Origin: Pseudoalteromonas piratica
GTDB lineage: Bacteria > Pseudomonadota > Gammaproteobacteria > Enterobacterales > Alteromonadaceae
Direction: 5' to 3'
Length of the DNA stretch: 64,000 nt
Assembly: GCF_000788395.1 (NCBI RefSeq)
Contig: NZ_CP009889.1
Span: 1,240,001-1,304,000 of the forward strand
The notes beneath the pieces are model-generated. The model saw nothing but the letters and a program-made list of their open reading frames with translations. It was not told the DNA's origin and ran no database searches. Positions 35,837 to 44,643 of this stretch are shown here, piece by piece. Both the position numbers and the translations under genes were made by a program. Positions within the stretch are counted from its first letter, which is position 1; the number at the start of each line of letters is the position of its first letter.

Positions 35837-36895
35837 ATGAAAAAACCTATTATTGCACTTGCACTTACTACGGTATTCGGTCTTTTAATATGGCTGTTTT
35901 TCTCTGATAAAAGCGTTGCACAACCTAATACATTTAAAACATTACCGGCAAAAGCATCTGTTATAACACCAGCTGTTCAACCAAAAGCTTCAAACGTTAC
36001 CCAACAAAATTTGACGATTGCACAAGCAAAAAAGCACTTTGATGAATCCATTAAATCTGCGGCAAAACAGGTATCCCACCAATATGCTGCCGCACTGAAT
36101 TTTCCTCCTTATTCGCAACCACTTACTTCGCTTGATACAGACCGGCTAGAACCCAACAAGTTTAACCCTGTCGCCGTACCTATTAACAACGATGGCGCTG
36201 ACTTGGTATTAAGTTTAAGTAAATATCGCTTTGTATACCCAGAGCCAATAGTTGTGCGTATTGAAGGCGAAAATATCGGCGCGGTGACATTAAGTTTAAT
36301 GGACGTCGACAGCAAAAAAGTGTTGGCATCACAACGAATTAATAATGCTAAACAGAGCTATGACTTTTCATTTTCGGCCCGCGAAGATTACCCGAGAAAT
36401 TTGCAAATCTTAGCTGAGGCACAAATTAATGCGGAGCAAGTACCGATTGTTGCGCACTTACAATATATGAATCCGAGCGCTGTGTTGATGGGGTTTGATA
36501 ACGCTTGGCCTAACAGGGATAAAATGACCATTCCCGCCAAGCTAAAAGTTTACAAAGCAGGTATGTACCGCATTAGGGCCAACTTGTATATCGGTGAGCA
36601 ACCCATTGCGCATTTAGTCTCGCGAGAACGCTTAGAAACTGGCAGCCAAACTATTGCATTAGATGCTCATTGGTCAGTGTTGAAAGCCACTGATCAACCT
36701 ATGCATCTGCATGGTTTTGTCATTGAATTAATGTCACCCGCACCTGGAGAGCCAAGTGTTTTTGGCCATAGCGAAATAAAATCGTTCACGATTAGTGAGT
36801 TTCCAGTTGATAGTTTAAATAAAACCCCATATCACCCCACAAATGCTGAGCGCCAAAGTTTACAGTTTCTAAAAAGCTTAGGCACAACCAGTTAG
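35837..36895 (+). CDS. Membrane-anchored periplasmic protein of unknown function (possibly DUF4785-like)
   Basis: A 352-aa protein with a single N-terminal membrane helix (residues 4-22) and a periplasmic remainder. It includes an Ala/Pro/Gln-rich linker (~28-60), the segment FPPYSQPL (~90-97) and two beta-rich domains (~120-200, 205-320). The FPPYSQPL and following RLEPNKFNP strings resemble my memory of DUF4785, but that is uncertain. Its position just after a secreted lipase-like gene, and its topology, recall lipase foldase (Lif) operons, although I see no Lif motif. A strong terminator follows at 36924. Confidence 0.65.
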   Translation: MKKPIIALALTTVFGLLIWLFFSDKSVAQPNTFKTLPAKASVITPAVQPKASNVTQQNLTIAQAKKHFDESIKSAAKQVSHQYAAALNFPPYSQPLTSLDTDRLEPNKFNPVAVPINNDGADLVLSLSKYRFVYPEPIVVRIEGENIGAVTLSLMDVDSKKVLASQRINNAKQSYDFSFSAREDYPRNLQILAEAQINAEQVPIVAHLQYMNPSAVLMGFDNAWPNRDKMTIPAKLKVYKAGMYRIRANLYIGEQPIAHLVSRERLETGSQTIALDAHWSVLKATDQPMHLHGFVIELMSPAPGEPSVFGHSEIKSFTISEFPVDSLNKTPYHPTNAERQSLQFLKSLGTTS

Positions 36896-36923
36896 TAGGG
36901 CTATTAAACGATTAGATGAAATA

Positions 36924-36953
36924 AAAATAGGGATCACAATCGATCCCTATTTT
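36924..36953. terminator. Bidirectional terminator between convergent genes
   Basis: A perfect 12-bp stem, aaaatagggatc (36924-36935) with gatccctatttt (36942-36953), and a 6-base loop. Confidence 0.85.
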
Positions 36954-36988
36954 CTTGTAGAAACATTTATTATGCATTTTCCCACAAT

Positions 36989-38731
36989 TTAACGGGAATA
37001 AACTGTTTTTCCTCGACTAATTGTTTGCTCTACGTATAAATCTTTTAATGTTTCAGGCGCTACTTTTAATGGGTTTTTATTCAAAATAATCAAATCCGCT
37101 TGTTTACCCACTTTCAAACTGCCTTTAATATTTTCTTCAAAATGTTGATAGGCAGGCCATAGCGTCATTGACTTTAAACCTGTATAGGCATCAACGCGCT
37201 GCTCAGGTCCAAGCACTTTATTTGTGCGCGTGGTGCGATTAACCGTTGCATCAAGCACTCTAAAAGAGCTTGGCAATGCCACTGGCGCGTCATGATGACT
37301 GCTGAAAATCAGTCCCGCATCAAGCATGGCTTTGGTTGGTGAGATAAAATCGGCACGTGGTTCACCTAGCACCGAATCTCGGTGCCAATCTCCCCAATAA
37401 AAGGTATGCATAGGGAAAAGCGCCGGGAAGATCCCCGCATCTTTTAATCGTGCAATTTGATCTTGGCGAATGGTTTGGCCGTGAATAAGCACTGGGCGTC
37501 TATCTTTCTTGCCAAGTTTTGTATTCGCCTTTTCTACCGCAGTGATAAATTGCTCAATTGCCGCATCACCATTGGCATGGGTTAATACCTGCCAATCGTT
37601 TTTAAATGCAGTTTCAACATAATTGTAGGCTGTCTCATCTTTAAATGTTGAATAACCTGCATACTCTTTATCCTGGCCATGAGGGGGATGAAAATACGGC
37701 TCAGTCAGCCATGCCGTTTTGCCCTGTGGTGAACCATCAAAGTTCAGTTTGACACCACCAATACGAAAATGATTAGTATAAGTCGGCCCATGATAAGGTG
37801 AATTCATAAAGTCACTGCTCGATACCATATCAGCGTAGGCGACCACATCAATCAGTAATTCACCTTTAGTAGATGCACGCTTGAGCGCTTCATAACCATC
37901 GGTCGTTGCACGCCCTTCTTGTGCCGTTGTATATCCGAATTTGGCATACATCTTTTGCGCAGCCTCAAGCATCGTATCTTGCAAGGTTTGATCAATTAAT
38001 TTATTAAGCCCAAATAACACCGCAAAATGGGCATTTTCTTCAAGCACACCATTTGGTTCTTGGCTGCCTTCGATACGACGAATAACACCGCCTGCTGGGT
38101 TTTTTGAATCTGCATTAATGCCGCTTAATTCTAGTGCTTTGCTATTTGCCACACTTAAATGGCCGGAAGTATGCACAATAAGTACTGGTTTTTCTGTACT
38201 CACCTTATCAAGGTCGTCTTTAGTTGGGTAGCGGTCAAGCTCGGCATCGTCATAACCAAAACCCAAAATCCAGCCTGTTTTTTCAATAAATAAACGCTGT
38301 GTCTCATCTTGGTCAGCAGCTTTTAGGATTTCAACAATGCTATCAACAGTATTCGCATTACCGTCAGGTGGCGGTAAAACATTGGCAACGACTGCTTGTA
38401 AGCCCACACCATATACATGGCTGTGTGGGTCAACAAAGCCAGGTAAGAGTGCTTTACCCTTTAAATCAACTAACTCTGTTTTACCAAATTTATGGGACAG
38501 GGCGCTTTGTTTGTCGCCGACATAAATAATCTTTTCACCAAGGGTAGCAATTGCTTCTACATATTCAGGCGCATCACCGTCCAGTGTTAATATATCACCA
38601 CCGAAATAGATTTTATCAGCCGCAGTTACAGCAAGCGGTTTAGTAGTAGCATCGCTTTGTGTTGGTTTTTCTGAGAAGCACCCAGTCAACGACAGTCCTA
38701 CCACACTCGCCATCATCCAATGCCATTTCAT
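36989..38731 (-). CDS. Amidohydrolase lipoprotein (YtcJ-like)
   Basis: A 580-aa protein starting at the ATG at 38731 (aggag 8 nt upstream); the longest frame starts seven codons earlier. The lipobox LTGC near 16-19 predicts a lipoprotein. The enzyme part is a YtcJ/amidohydrolase-3 type: LPGFVDPHSHVYG (metal His-x-His near 95-105), a central HANGDAAI (~390), VLIHGQ (~425), SHHDAPV (~485) and a closing GKQADLIILNKNP. Members are metal-dependent amide or ester hydrolases of uncertain substrate. It seems to be a single-gene unit. Confidence 0.88.
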   Translation of the reverse strand: MKWHWMMASVVGLSLTGCFSEKPTQSDATTKPLAVTAADKIYFGGDILTLDGDAPEYVEAIATLGEKIIYVGDKQSALSHKFGKTELVDLKGKALLPGFVDPHSHVYGVGLQAVVANVLPPPDGNANTVDSIVEILKAADQDETQRLFIEKTGWILGFGYDDAELDRYPTKDDLDKVSTEKPVLIVHTSGHLSVANSKALELSGINADSKNPAGGVIRRIEGSQEPNGVLEENAHFAVLFGLNKLIDQTLQDTMLEAAQKMYAKFGYTTAQEGRATTDGYEALKRASTKGELLIDVVAYADMVSSSDFMNSPYHGPTYTNHFRIGGVKLNFDGSPQGKTAWLTEPYFHPPHGQDKEYAGYSTFKDETAYNYVETAFKNDWQVLTHANGDAAIEQFITAVEKANTKLGKKDRRPVLIHGQTIRQDQIARLKDAGIFPALFPMHTFYWGDWHRDSVLGEPRADFISPTKAMLDAGLIFSSHHDAPVALPSSFRVLDATVNRTTRTNKVLGPEQRVDAYTGLKSMTLWPAYQHFEENIKGSLKVGKQADLIILNKNPLKVAPETLKDLYVEQTISRGKTVYSR

Positions 38732-38841
38732 ACTGTATTCTCCTTTACACAATTTTGACTAATTTACACCCAGTAAAACGCATCTCAAGCAAAAAAGGAA
38801 CAGCTTTATTAAGCGCTTGTTATTCCATATCAAAAAAGCGT

Positions 38842-39735
38842 TTATGTCAGCTTGTTTTGCAATAACTCAACGAACTTTCTTACCTTGGGCGATAAGTGTT
38901 TTCGGCTAGGATAAACCGCGTAGACATGCACTTCTTTTGCAGGAAAATCTGCAAATAGTACTTCAATATCCTTGTTTTCTAATGCCTCAGCTAAAAAGAA
39001 CTCAGGTAACCGAACAATGCCATGGCCATCTAACGCCATTGCTAATTCCATATGGCCGTTATTGCAGCGAATGCGTTCTTTTACGGGCACTGTAAATTCA
39101 CTGCCATTTTTATCAATAAACTCCCATTTATCAGCCTTTTTCAAGTTGCTATAGCAAATGCAATGATGATTAGAAAGTTCCCGTGGATGATGGGGTTTAC
39201 CATACCGTTCAATATATTTTTTACTAATAACGGTATAGGTCGGCACACTGGTCAGTCGTTTACAAATTAAGGTTGAGTCATCAAGTGCTGGTGTAGCACG
39301 AATGGCTAAATCGTAACCTTCGTTTATTAGGTCGACTTTTTCATCGCTAATGTTCCATTCCAAACTGACATTGGGATAAAGCGATAAATACTCCGACAAT
39401 GCAGGTTGTAACAGCCCCTTACTTAAGCCGAGTGGGCAACTCACCTTTAAGCTTCCTTTGGGTTTTTCATCACTTGGCGAGATCGATTGTAATGCTTGCT
39501 CAGTATCATTAACCAATTGTTCACAGTGATTAAAAAACACTTGTCCCTCTGGCGTAAGTGAAATTGAGCGCGTTGTACGATTTAGTAAACGAACGCCAAC
39601 ACGTTCTTCTAACTTACTAATGACTTTACTGACATGAGAGTTAGAATGATTCATTGCTTCGGCCGCTGCGCCAAAACCACCGAGTTTTACTACTTGCACA
39701 AAGATGGGAATACCATCAAATATATTATTAGCCAT
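38842..39735 (-). CDS. LysR-family transcriptional regulator
   Basis: A 297-aa LysR protein with an N-terminal helix-turn-helix (~5-65, GFGAAAEAMNHSNSHVSKVISKLE) and an effector domain of the type close to CrgA/AaeR-like regulators. It is divergent from the FMN reductase gene (112-bp shared intergenic region), so the classical LysR arrangement suggests that it regulates that gene. Confidence 0.9.
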   Translation of the reverse strand: MANNIFDGIPIFVQVVKLGGFGAAAEAMNHSNSHVSKVISKLEERVGVRLLNRTTRSISLTPEGQVFFNHCEQLVNDTEQALQSISPSDEKPKGSLKVSCPLGLSKGLLQPALSEYLSLYPNVSLEWNISDEKVDLINEGYDLAIRATPALDDSTLICKRLTSVPTYTVISKKYIERYGKPHHPRELSNHHCICYSNLKKADKWEFIDKNGSEFTVPVKERIRCNNGHMELAMALDGHGIVRLPEFFLAEALENKDIEVLFADFPAKEVHVYAVYPSRKHLSPKVRKFVELLQNKLT

Positions 39736-39847
39736 ATGGAAACAGTATTTTAATTTTAGAGATATTAATGTCGTTAAGGAATTAATATAACCTTATATTC
39801 AACAAGTCAAGGTAACTACTTATTTAGAATTCGTGTCGGAGAGCATT

Positions 39848-40369
39848 ATGAAACTTTTAGCATTTGCAGCAACAAACAACAGTCAGTCTATTAACAAGCA
39901 ATTAGTACAATACGCAGCATCATTAGTGAATGCAGACGTTGAAATTTTAGATTTAAACGACTTTGAGATGCCAATTTACAGCCAAGATCGTGAACAACAA
40001 GGCGGTATTCCCGAGCAAGCACAAACCTTTTACAAAAAAATCGGTGATGCAGATGCGGTTGTAATTTCATTTGCTGAGCATAACGGCTCTTACACAGCGG
40101 CTTACAAAAACTTATTCGATTGGACATCTCGCATTAATATGAAAGTTTACCAAGATAAACCTGTGGTATTAATGGCAACATCACCGGGTCCAGGTGGTGC
40201 GCAAAGTGTCTTAGGTGCAGCAACAGGTTCCGCTGGTTTCTTTGCGATGGATGTTAAAGGCAGTTTTTCACTACCAAGCTTTTTCGATAACTTTGATGTA
40301 GAAAAAGGCCAAATCACTAACAGCGAATTTACCGATAAATTATCAACCATTATGGCGCAACTTGGTTAA
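39848..40369 (+). CDS. NADPH-dependent FMN reductase
   Basis: A 173-aa flavodoxin-fold reductase. The FMN phosphate loop (ATNNSQSINKQL, ~6-17), the YNGS-type loop replaced by FAEHNGSYTAA (~72-82), and the glycine-rich ATSPGPGGAQ (~110-119) are conserved as in ArsH/YieF/SsuE-like quinone and chromate reductases. It is cytoplasmic. I use the ATG at 39848 with ggag upstream; a GTG five codons earlier is less likely. A clear terminator follows at 40397. Confidence 0.88.
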   Translation: MKLLAFAATNNSQSINKQLVQYAASLVNADVEILDLNDFEMPIYSQDREQQGGIPEQAQTFYKKIGDADAVVISFAEHNGSYTAAYKNLFDWTSRINMKVYQDKPVVLMATSPGPGGAQSVLGAATGSAGFFAMDVKGSFSLPSFFDNFDVEKGQITNSEFTDKLSTIMAQLG

Positions 40370-40396
40370 TAAATAATATTAAACACCCCTCCCTTT

Positions 40397-40421
40397 AACA
40401 GGTGCATTGCACCTGTTTTTT
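40397..40421 (+). terminator. Terminator after FMN reductase
   Basis: The arms aacaggtg (40397-40404) and cacctgtt (40410-40417) are followed by a T-run. Confidence 0.8.
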
Positions 40422-40481
40422 ATTTTTACTGCTCGTTATTTCATTGATAGCTAGCTAATACCTTTTACTCATTTTTCAGTT

Positions 40482-40543
40482 TTTACTACAAAATAGTAAA
40501 AACTATTTGCATCTTTTATTTTAAAAACCTATTTTGTAGTAAA
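40482..40543. promoter_or_regulatory. Inverted pair of 15-bp sites upstream of padR-type gene
   Basis: The site tttactacaaaatag (40482-40496) and its exact reverse complement (40529-40543) lie 32 bp apart. The first copy also contains the small dyad tacta-5-tagta. They end 30 bp before the PadR start and are the natural candidate for its operator. A regulatory hairpin is an alternative. Confidence 0.55.
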
Positions 40544-40573
40544 TTAAGCATTAATGGCTTTTATAGGTGGTTT

Positions 40574-40909
40574 GTGGGTAAAAGTGATAAATTTTTAGGT
40601 GAGTTTGAGCAAATGGTATTGCTCGCTTTATTGCAGCTAAAAGATAACGCGTATGGCGCAGCTATTCGCCAACTGTTAGACCAACAAATTGCACGCACGG
40701 TTGCCCTAGGCGCACTTTACGCCACCCTTGAACGTCTTGAAAAGAAAGGCTTAGTGTCATCAAAACTAGGGGAAGCAACCCCCGAACGCGGCGGTCGTCC
40801 AAAACGTTTTTTTAAAGTGACCAATGATGGATTAAATGCGTTACAGCGGGCAAAAGACGCCATGGATACCCTTTGGCAAAACGTTCCAAATCAACCTTTT
40901 GAAGTATAA
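40574..40909 (+). CDS. PadR-family transcriptional regulator
   Basis: A 111-aa PadR N-terminal winged-helix protein (EFEQMVLLALLQLKDNAYG; TLERLEKKGLVSSK; wing RGGRPKRFFKVT). The start is GTG at 40574, with aggtgg upstream. It is short, with only the DNA-binding domain and one C-terminal helix (PadR-s1 type). It lies 12 bp before a membrane protein with a permease-prefix domain, a pairing often seen in Gammaproteobacteria, and probably autoregulates through the inverted sites upstream. Confidence 0.9.
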   Translation: MGKSDKFLGEFEQMVLLALLQLKDNAYGAAIRQLLDQQIARTVALGALYATLERLEKKGLVSSKLGEATPERGGRPKRFFKVTNDGLNALQRAKDAMDTLWQNVPNQPFEV

Positions 40910-40921
40910 ACGGTAAGTATC

Positions 40922-41656
40922 ATGGCTAATAATAACTCTACCCCGCCAAAATTCGCTGCATGGTTAATCGAGCGTTTCACCCCGAAGCACCATCAAGATG
41001 CGTTGTTAGGCGATTTATATGAAGAGTATTTTGTACTAAAAGAACAAAACCTTTCTATTGCTAACCGCTGGTTTTGGCTGCAAACCTACCTTAGTGGCAA
41101 GGCCGCCTTTAATCGCCTGTTAACGAATGCACATGTTATTAAAGCCTTTATCTTTAGTATCGGACTTAGTGTTTTTACCATTATAGCCCTACTAGTAATG
41201 TGGCTAAGCAGCATGGATAACGTTGATGGCTTTAGTGACGGATTTTGGCAATCACTTTTAAATGGCAATATTCACCTCGCCCTGTTGGAAGGTGCATTTT
41301 GGTCAGGCACACCCGAATACATTATGAAAAGTACCAATGAAGGTATTTGGCAGTTTATTGGACTGTTTATTCACCTACCAGCACTGATCCTAGCATCAGC
41401 TTCACTTCTTGCTATTCACTATTTAAGTAAAACAGCCAAGCTCAAATCACTTATTTTAAGCAGTGTGGCACTGGTTTTAATGCCTTACCTTTATGGGATG
41501 TTTTTGCTTAATAACTATGATTATGCCGCAACCCAAACTGGGCCTATTCTCGCAAGCATGCTGCTGAGTGTGCTCTATTTAGTGCTGCCAAGCTGCTATG
41601 TTATTGCCAAACGATTCCGTTCAGAGCACACCAATATCTGGCAATCTGATAGTTAA
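40922..41656 (+). CDS. Membrane protein with permease-prefix-domain-like N-terminus
   Basis: A 244-aa protein. Residues ~5-60 (PPKFAAWLIERF, LLGDLYEEY, NRWFWLQ) resemble the permease prefix domain 2 found before MacB/FtsX-like permeases controlled by PadR regulators. The rest holds four or five membrane helices (about 68-92, 140-165, 175-192, 205-225), but the FtsX core is absent, so this is a short stand-alone form. Function is unknown. It is cotranscribed with the PadR gene. Confidence 0.7.
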   Translation: MANNNSTPPKFAAWLIERFTPKHHQDALLGDLYEEYFVLKEQNLSIANRWFWLQTYLSGKAAFNRLLTNAHVIKAFIFSIGLSVFTIIALLVMWLSSMDNVDGFSDGFWQSLLNGNIHLALLEGAFWSGTPEYIMKSTNEGIWQFIGLFIHLPALILASASLLAIHYLSKTAKLKSLILSSVALVLMPYLYGMFLLNNYDYAATQTGPILASMLLSVLYLVLPSCYVIAKRFRSEHTNIWQSDS

Positions 41657-41675
41657 CAAAAGCAGAAGTATCATC

Positions 41676-42500
41676 ATGGAAAATCACGACTTTATTGATG
41701 AAAAAGCTAAAGGTGCGCCGAATTGGATGACGACGTTTGCCGATTTAATGTCACTGCTCATGTGTTTTTTTGTTTTGCTGTTATCTTATTCCGTAATGGA
41801 TGTTGAAAAGTTTAAACACATTGCAGGTTCAATGAAAAAAGCCTTTGGTGTGCAATCTGATGTGATATTAGAAGACATACCAAAAGGTACATCAGTTATC
41901 GCCACTGAGTTTTCACCAGGAGAACCAAAACCTACCCCCATTGAGTCTGTAAAACAGCTCACAACTGACAGTGAACAGCGTAATTTACAAACGCAAAAAG
42001 CGGAGAATGAAGCATCTAAAATCAATCTTAAACTAAAAGAAACACTCGAACACTTACTAAAAAGCGAGATTGAAAACGAGTTAATTGAACTTGAAATGCT
42101 TGGACAGCAACTGATTATTCGATTAAACGAGCGTGGTAGTTTTCCCTCTGGTTCCAGCTTTTTACAGCCACGATTCAAACCTGTTTTAACAACCATTGCC
42201 GAACAACTTGGACGTATTCCGGGGCAAATTTCGGTTTCGGGTCACAGTGATGATTTGCAGGTAAGTAACGAGCTGCATGGCAACAATTGGGAATTATCTT
42301 CAAAACGCGCTAATGCGGTGCTGCAAACTTTACTTGGTACAAACCAACTGGAGAGTCACCGTATGCATATTGCAGCTTATGCTGACACAAAGCCCTTGCT
42401 ACCAAATACATCGCAGCAAAACAGAGCTAAAAATCGCCGCGTTGAAATCGCAATTTCACAAGGCAATGCCTTCGAACTTCAACCTTCTCACTCTTTTTAG
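41676..42500 (+). CDS. MotB-family stator protein (OmpA-like C-terminus)
   Basis: A 274-aa protein. A single N-terminal membrane helix (22-40) begins with the essential aspartate D23 in TFADLMSLLMCF, as in MotB/PomB. A plug/linker region (~45-140) precedes an OmpA-like peptidoglycan-binding domain (~150-265, GHSDD, WELSSKRANAV, NRAKNRRVEI). The start is chosen at the ATG at 41676; a longer frame would overlap the upstream gene. It is followed 8 bp later by a MotA homologue. The order B-then-A is the reverse of the usual motAB or pomAB, and no flagellar genes are nearby. Confidence 0.88.
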   Translation: MENHDFIDEKAKGAPNWMTTFADLMSLLMCFFVLLLSYSVMDVEKFKHIAGSMKKAFGVQSDVILEDIPKGTSVIATEFSPGEPKPTPIESVKQLTTDSEQRNLQTQKAENEASKINLKLKETLEHLLKSEIENELIELEMLGQQLIIRLNERGSFPSGSSFLQPRFKPVLTTIAEQLGRIPGQISVSGHSDDLQVSNELHGNNWELSSKRANAVLQTLLGTNQLESHRMHIAAYADTKPLLPNTSQQNRAKNRRVEIAISQGNAFELQPSHSF

Positions 42501-42508
42501 GAGTTTCT

Positions 42509-43297
42509 ATGGATTCAGCAAGTGGCTTTGGCCTATCAACTATTATTTTGGCACTGATATTTGGTATTTTTGCCAGCGGCGCTGCACCTGAAGCTTACGC
42601 GAATTTATCATCCATTTGTATTGTGCTTGGCGGCACCTTAGGTGCGGTGATGCTAAGTTACCGTTTATCCAAATTCGTTGCTGCCATCAAACACATTAAA
42701 TGGGTGTTTAGTAAATCCACGCCCGATTTATTTAGTACCATGGATGAATTGGTAGAACTGGCCGAGGTTTCACGTAAAAGCGGCTTTTTGGGCTTAGAAG
42801 AAAAACCCATTAACGACCCATTTATGGCCAAAGCAATTAATTTATTAGTGGATGGCCACAGCCCTGAAGCCATTGAGTTTACAATGAATCGCGATATTTT
42901 ACATACGCGACAGAACAATAACGATGCCATTAAAGTGATGAATAGCTTTACTGAACTTGCCCCCGCTATGGGTATGATAGGCACATTAATTGGCTTAGTT
43001 GCCATGCTAATCGCCATGGATGACCCAAAAACCATCGGCCCACAAATGTCTGTTGCGCTATTAACGACCCTGTATGGTGCACTGATTGCCAATGGCATTA
43101 CAGGACCTTTTGCGAACAAACTTGGTGAGCGCGCAGAAGAAATAAAACACCATATGTGCTTAGTGCGTGATGGAATAATGCATATTGCTAAAGGCGATAA
43201 TCCAAAAACCATGATGAATTTATTAGCCGGCTATTTAGGCGAAGACTTAACGTCAAACTCAGGATTGCTCGATGAAAAAACAGAGGTTAGCCAGTAA
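42509..43297 (+). CDS. MotA/PomA-family stator protein
   Basis: A 262-aa protein with four membrane helices (about 5-22, 32-52, 148-168, 182-202) and the conserved cytoplasmic loop. The helix-3/4 signature is APAMGMIGTLIGLVAMLIAM ... ALLTTLYGALIANGITGP, with the Pro and Gly residues characteristic of MotA. A taggag ribosome-binding site precedes it. With the adjacent MotB homologue it would form an ion-driven stator around MotA5B2. The ion (H+ or Na+) cannot be assigned with certainty. Confidence 0.9.
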   Translation: MDSASGFGLSTIILALIFGIFASGAAPEAYANLSSICIVLGGTLGAVMLSYRLSKFVAAIKHIKWVFSKSTPDLFSTMDELVELAEVSRKSGFLGLEEKPINDPFMAKAINLLVDGHSPEAIEFTMNRDILHTRQNNNDAIKVMNSFTELAPAMGMIGTLIGLVAMLIAMDDPKTIGPQMSVALLTTLYGALIANGITGPFANKLGERAEEIKHHMCLVRDGIMHIAKGDNPKTMMNLLAGYLGEDLTSNSGLLDEKTEVSQ

Positions 43298-43350
43298 TCA
43301 TTTTGTTATAGTAACGACTTGATAAAAAACCAATTACGGGTTGGCCAACA

Positions 43351-43749
43351 ATGATTTTAGGGCTCAATCATATTACTATTGCGGTGAGCGATTTACCTCG
43401 CTCCCTAGCGTTTTATATCGACATCCTCGGTTTTAAAGGCCATGTTAAATGGCTGAACGGCGCCTATTTGTCTGTTGGTGATTTATGGTTTTGCCTGAAT
43501 GTTGATAAACCGTCAACTCAAGCTGATTATTCACATATCGCGTTTGATATCGCTAAAGCTGACTTTGACGCCTTTAAAACACGAATAGCGCAGCACAATA
43601 TTCCCCTTTGGAAAAACAACAAAAGCGAAGGCGATTCTCTGTACTTTTTAGACCCAGATGGTCATCAATTAGAAGTGCATGTAGGCTCGCTGGCTACCCG
43701 CTTGCAAGCACTTAAACACTCCCCTTACAAAAACCTTGAATGGTTATAA
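43351..43749 (+). CDS. fosA: FosA-type fosfomycin glutathione transferase
   Basis: A 132-aa VOC-fold protein of exact FosA length. The Mn2+ ligands H7, H62 and E108 are present, as are the K+-loop region (KSEGDSLYF) and the strings NHITIAVSDLPRSLAFY, GAYLSVGDLWFCL and LDPDGHQLEVHVG, all close to Pseudomonas FosA. It would inactivate fosfomycin by adding glutathione in the cytoplasm. Its surroundings (stator genes, DUF3088) show no mobile element, suggesting an intrinsic chromosomal gene. Confidence 0.88.
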   Translation: MILGLNHITIAVSDLPRSLAFYIDILGFKGHVKWLNGAYLSVGDLWFCLNVDKPSTQADYSHIAFDIAKADFDAFKTRIAQHNIPLWKNNKSEGDSLYFLDPDGHQLEVHVGSLATRLQALKHSPYKNLEWL

Positions 43750-43774
43750 ACACTCAGATTGAATGGAATAAACA

Positions 43775-44074
43775 ATGAAACCAATTTTATTTATTTTAAA
43801 CATGCCATTTGAAGATGGACCAGGAAAGATGTGGGTATGCTCTCATTGCGCCATGATCGAGGGTGCATTGCAATTTAACCTGCATTGGCAAGAGCATGTG
43901 GATATTCGCCGTATTGATTTTGCTAAACCAAGAGAGCAAGTGGTTGAATTATTGGGTGAAGATAATCAGTGGTTGCCAGTGCTTATTTTAAAAGACAAAC
44001 GCACAATTACCGATCCAGTGGCAATTATTAATCACCTAGCAAATGAATTCGGTGGTGCTGCAGCACATCCATAA
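43775..44074 (+). CDS. DUF3088 protein (thioredoxin-like)
   Basis: A 99-aa protein with the DUF3088 pattern: FEDGPGKMWVCSHCAMIEG with a CxxC pair at ~22-25, then RRIDFAKPREQVVELLGE and a central LPVLIL strand. The fold is predicted to be thioredoxin-like, function unknown. It follows fosA by 25 bp and is probably cotranscribed. A bidirectional terminator lies at 44095. Confidence 0.8.
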   Translation: MKPILFILNMPFEDGPGKMWVCSHCAMIEGALQFNLHWQEHVDIRRIDFAKPREQVVELLGEDNQWLPVLILKDKRTITDPVAIINHLANEFGGAAAHP

Positions 44075-44094
44075 TCCAATACTCAATAAAAGAA

Positions 44095-44120
44095 GGCATG
44101 CTACTTATTGCATGCCCTTT
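44095..44120. terminator. Bidirectional terminator
   Basis: The arms ggcatgc (44095-44101) and gcatgcc (44110-44116) are followed by T-rich sequence, between convergent genes. Confidence 0.7.
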
Positions 44121-44138
44121 TGCAACAAATGCTTGTTT

Positions 44139-44489
44139 TTATTTATCACTCCACACAGCAAACTCATTGCCACAGGGGTCACTAAAGTGAAAACGTTTAC
44201 CACCTGGAAATTCAAACGTTTCAACCACCACTTTACCACCAGCAGCGATAATTTTATCTTGTGTTTCAGCTAAATTTTCACTGTAAAACACCACCAGTGC
44301 AGAGCCCTTAGTTGTTGCCATCACATTCTTTGAGTAGTAAAAGCCGCCATCAATACCTGCGTTATTAAACGCCGTATACTCCGGGCCATAATCGGTAAAT
44401 TCAAAAGCAAACACTGTTTCAAAGAAGCCTTTTACTTTAGCTAAATCGCTGGCTGGAAACTCAAGATAATTAATTTTTTCGTGTTGCAT
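44139..44489 (-). CDS. VOC-family (glyoxalase/bleomycin-resistance-like) protein
   Basis: A 116-aa protein with the paired beta-alpha-beta-beta-beta motifs of the VOC superfamily. The start NYLEFPASDLAKVKGFFETVF and the end GKRFHFSDPCGNEFAVW are of the short YqjC-like type. Only part of the usual metal-ligand set is visible, so no reaction is proposed. An aagga ribosome-binding site precedes the ATG. It is a single-gene unit. Confidence 0.85.
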   Translation of the reverse strand: MQHEKINYLEFPASDLAKVKGFFETVFAFEFTDYGPEYTAFNNAGIDGGFYYSKNVMATTKGSALVVFYSENLAETQDKIIAAGGKVVVETFEFPGGKRFHFSDPCGNEFAVWSDK

Positions 44490-44643
44490 ATCGCATCCTT
44501 GTTATTGTTATGTTCAATTCACTAAAACCATTGTCAAGCCTCAGGTACAGCCATCTAAATAAGCATCGATTTATAAAACAATGGCATACCATCAATAAAA
44601 TAATCAACAACACTTTTCTTTCAACTAGTTAAACAACATACAC

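Noticed and set aside
41676..43297. ExbBD/TolQR-type energiser for TonB receptors
   Set aside because: The first protein has a full OmpA-like peptidoglycan-binding domain and the second has the four-helix MotA pattern, so stator proteins fit and ExbB/ExbD do not.
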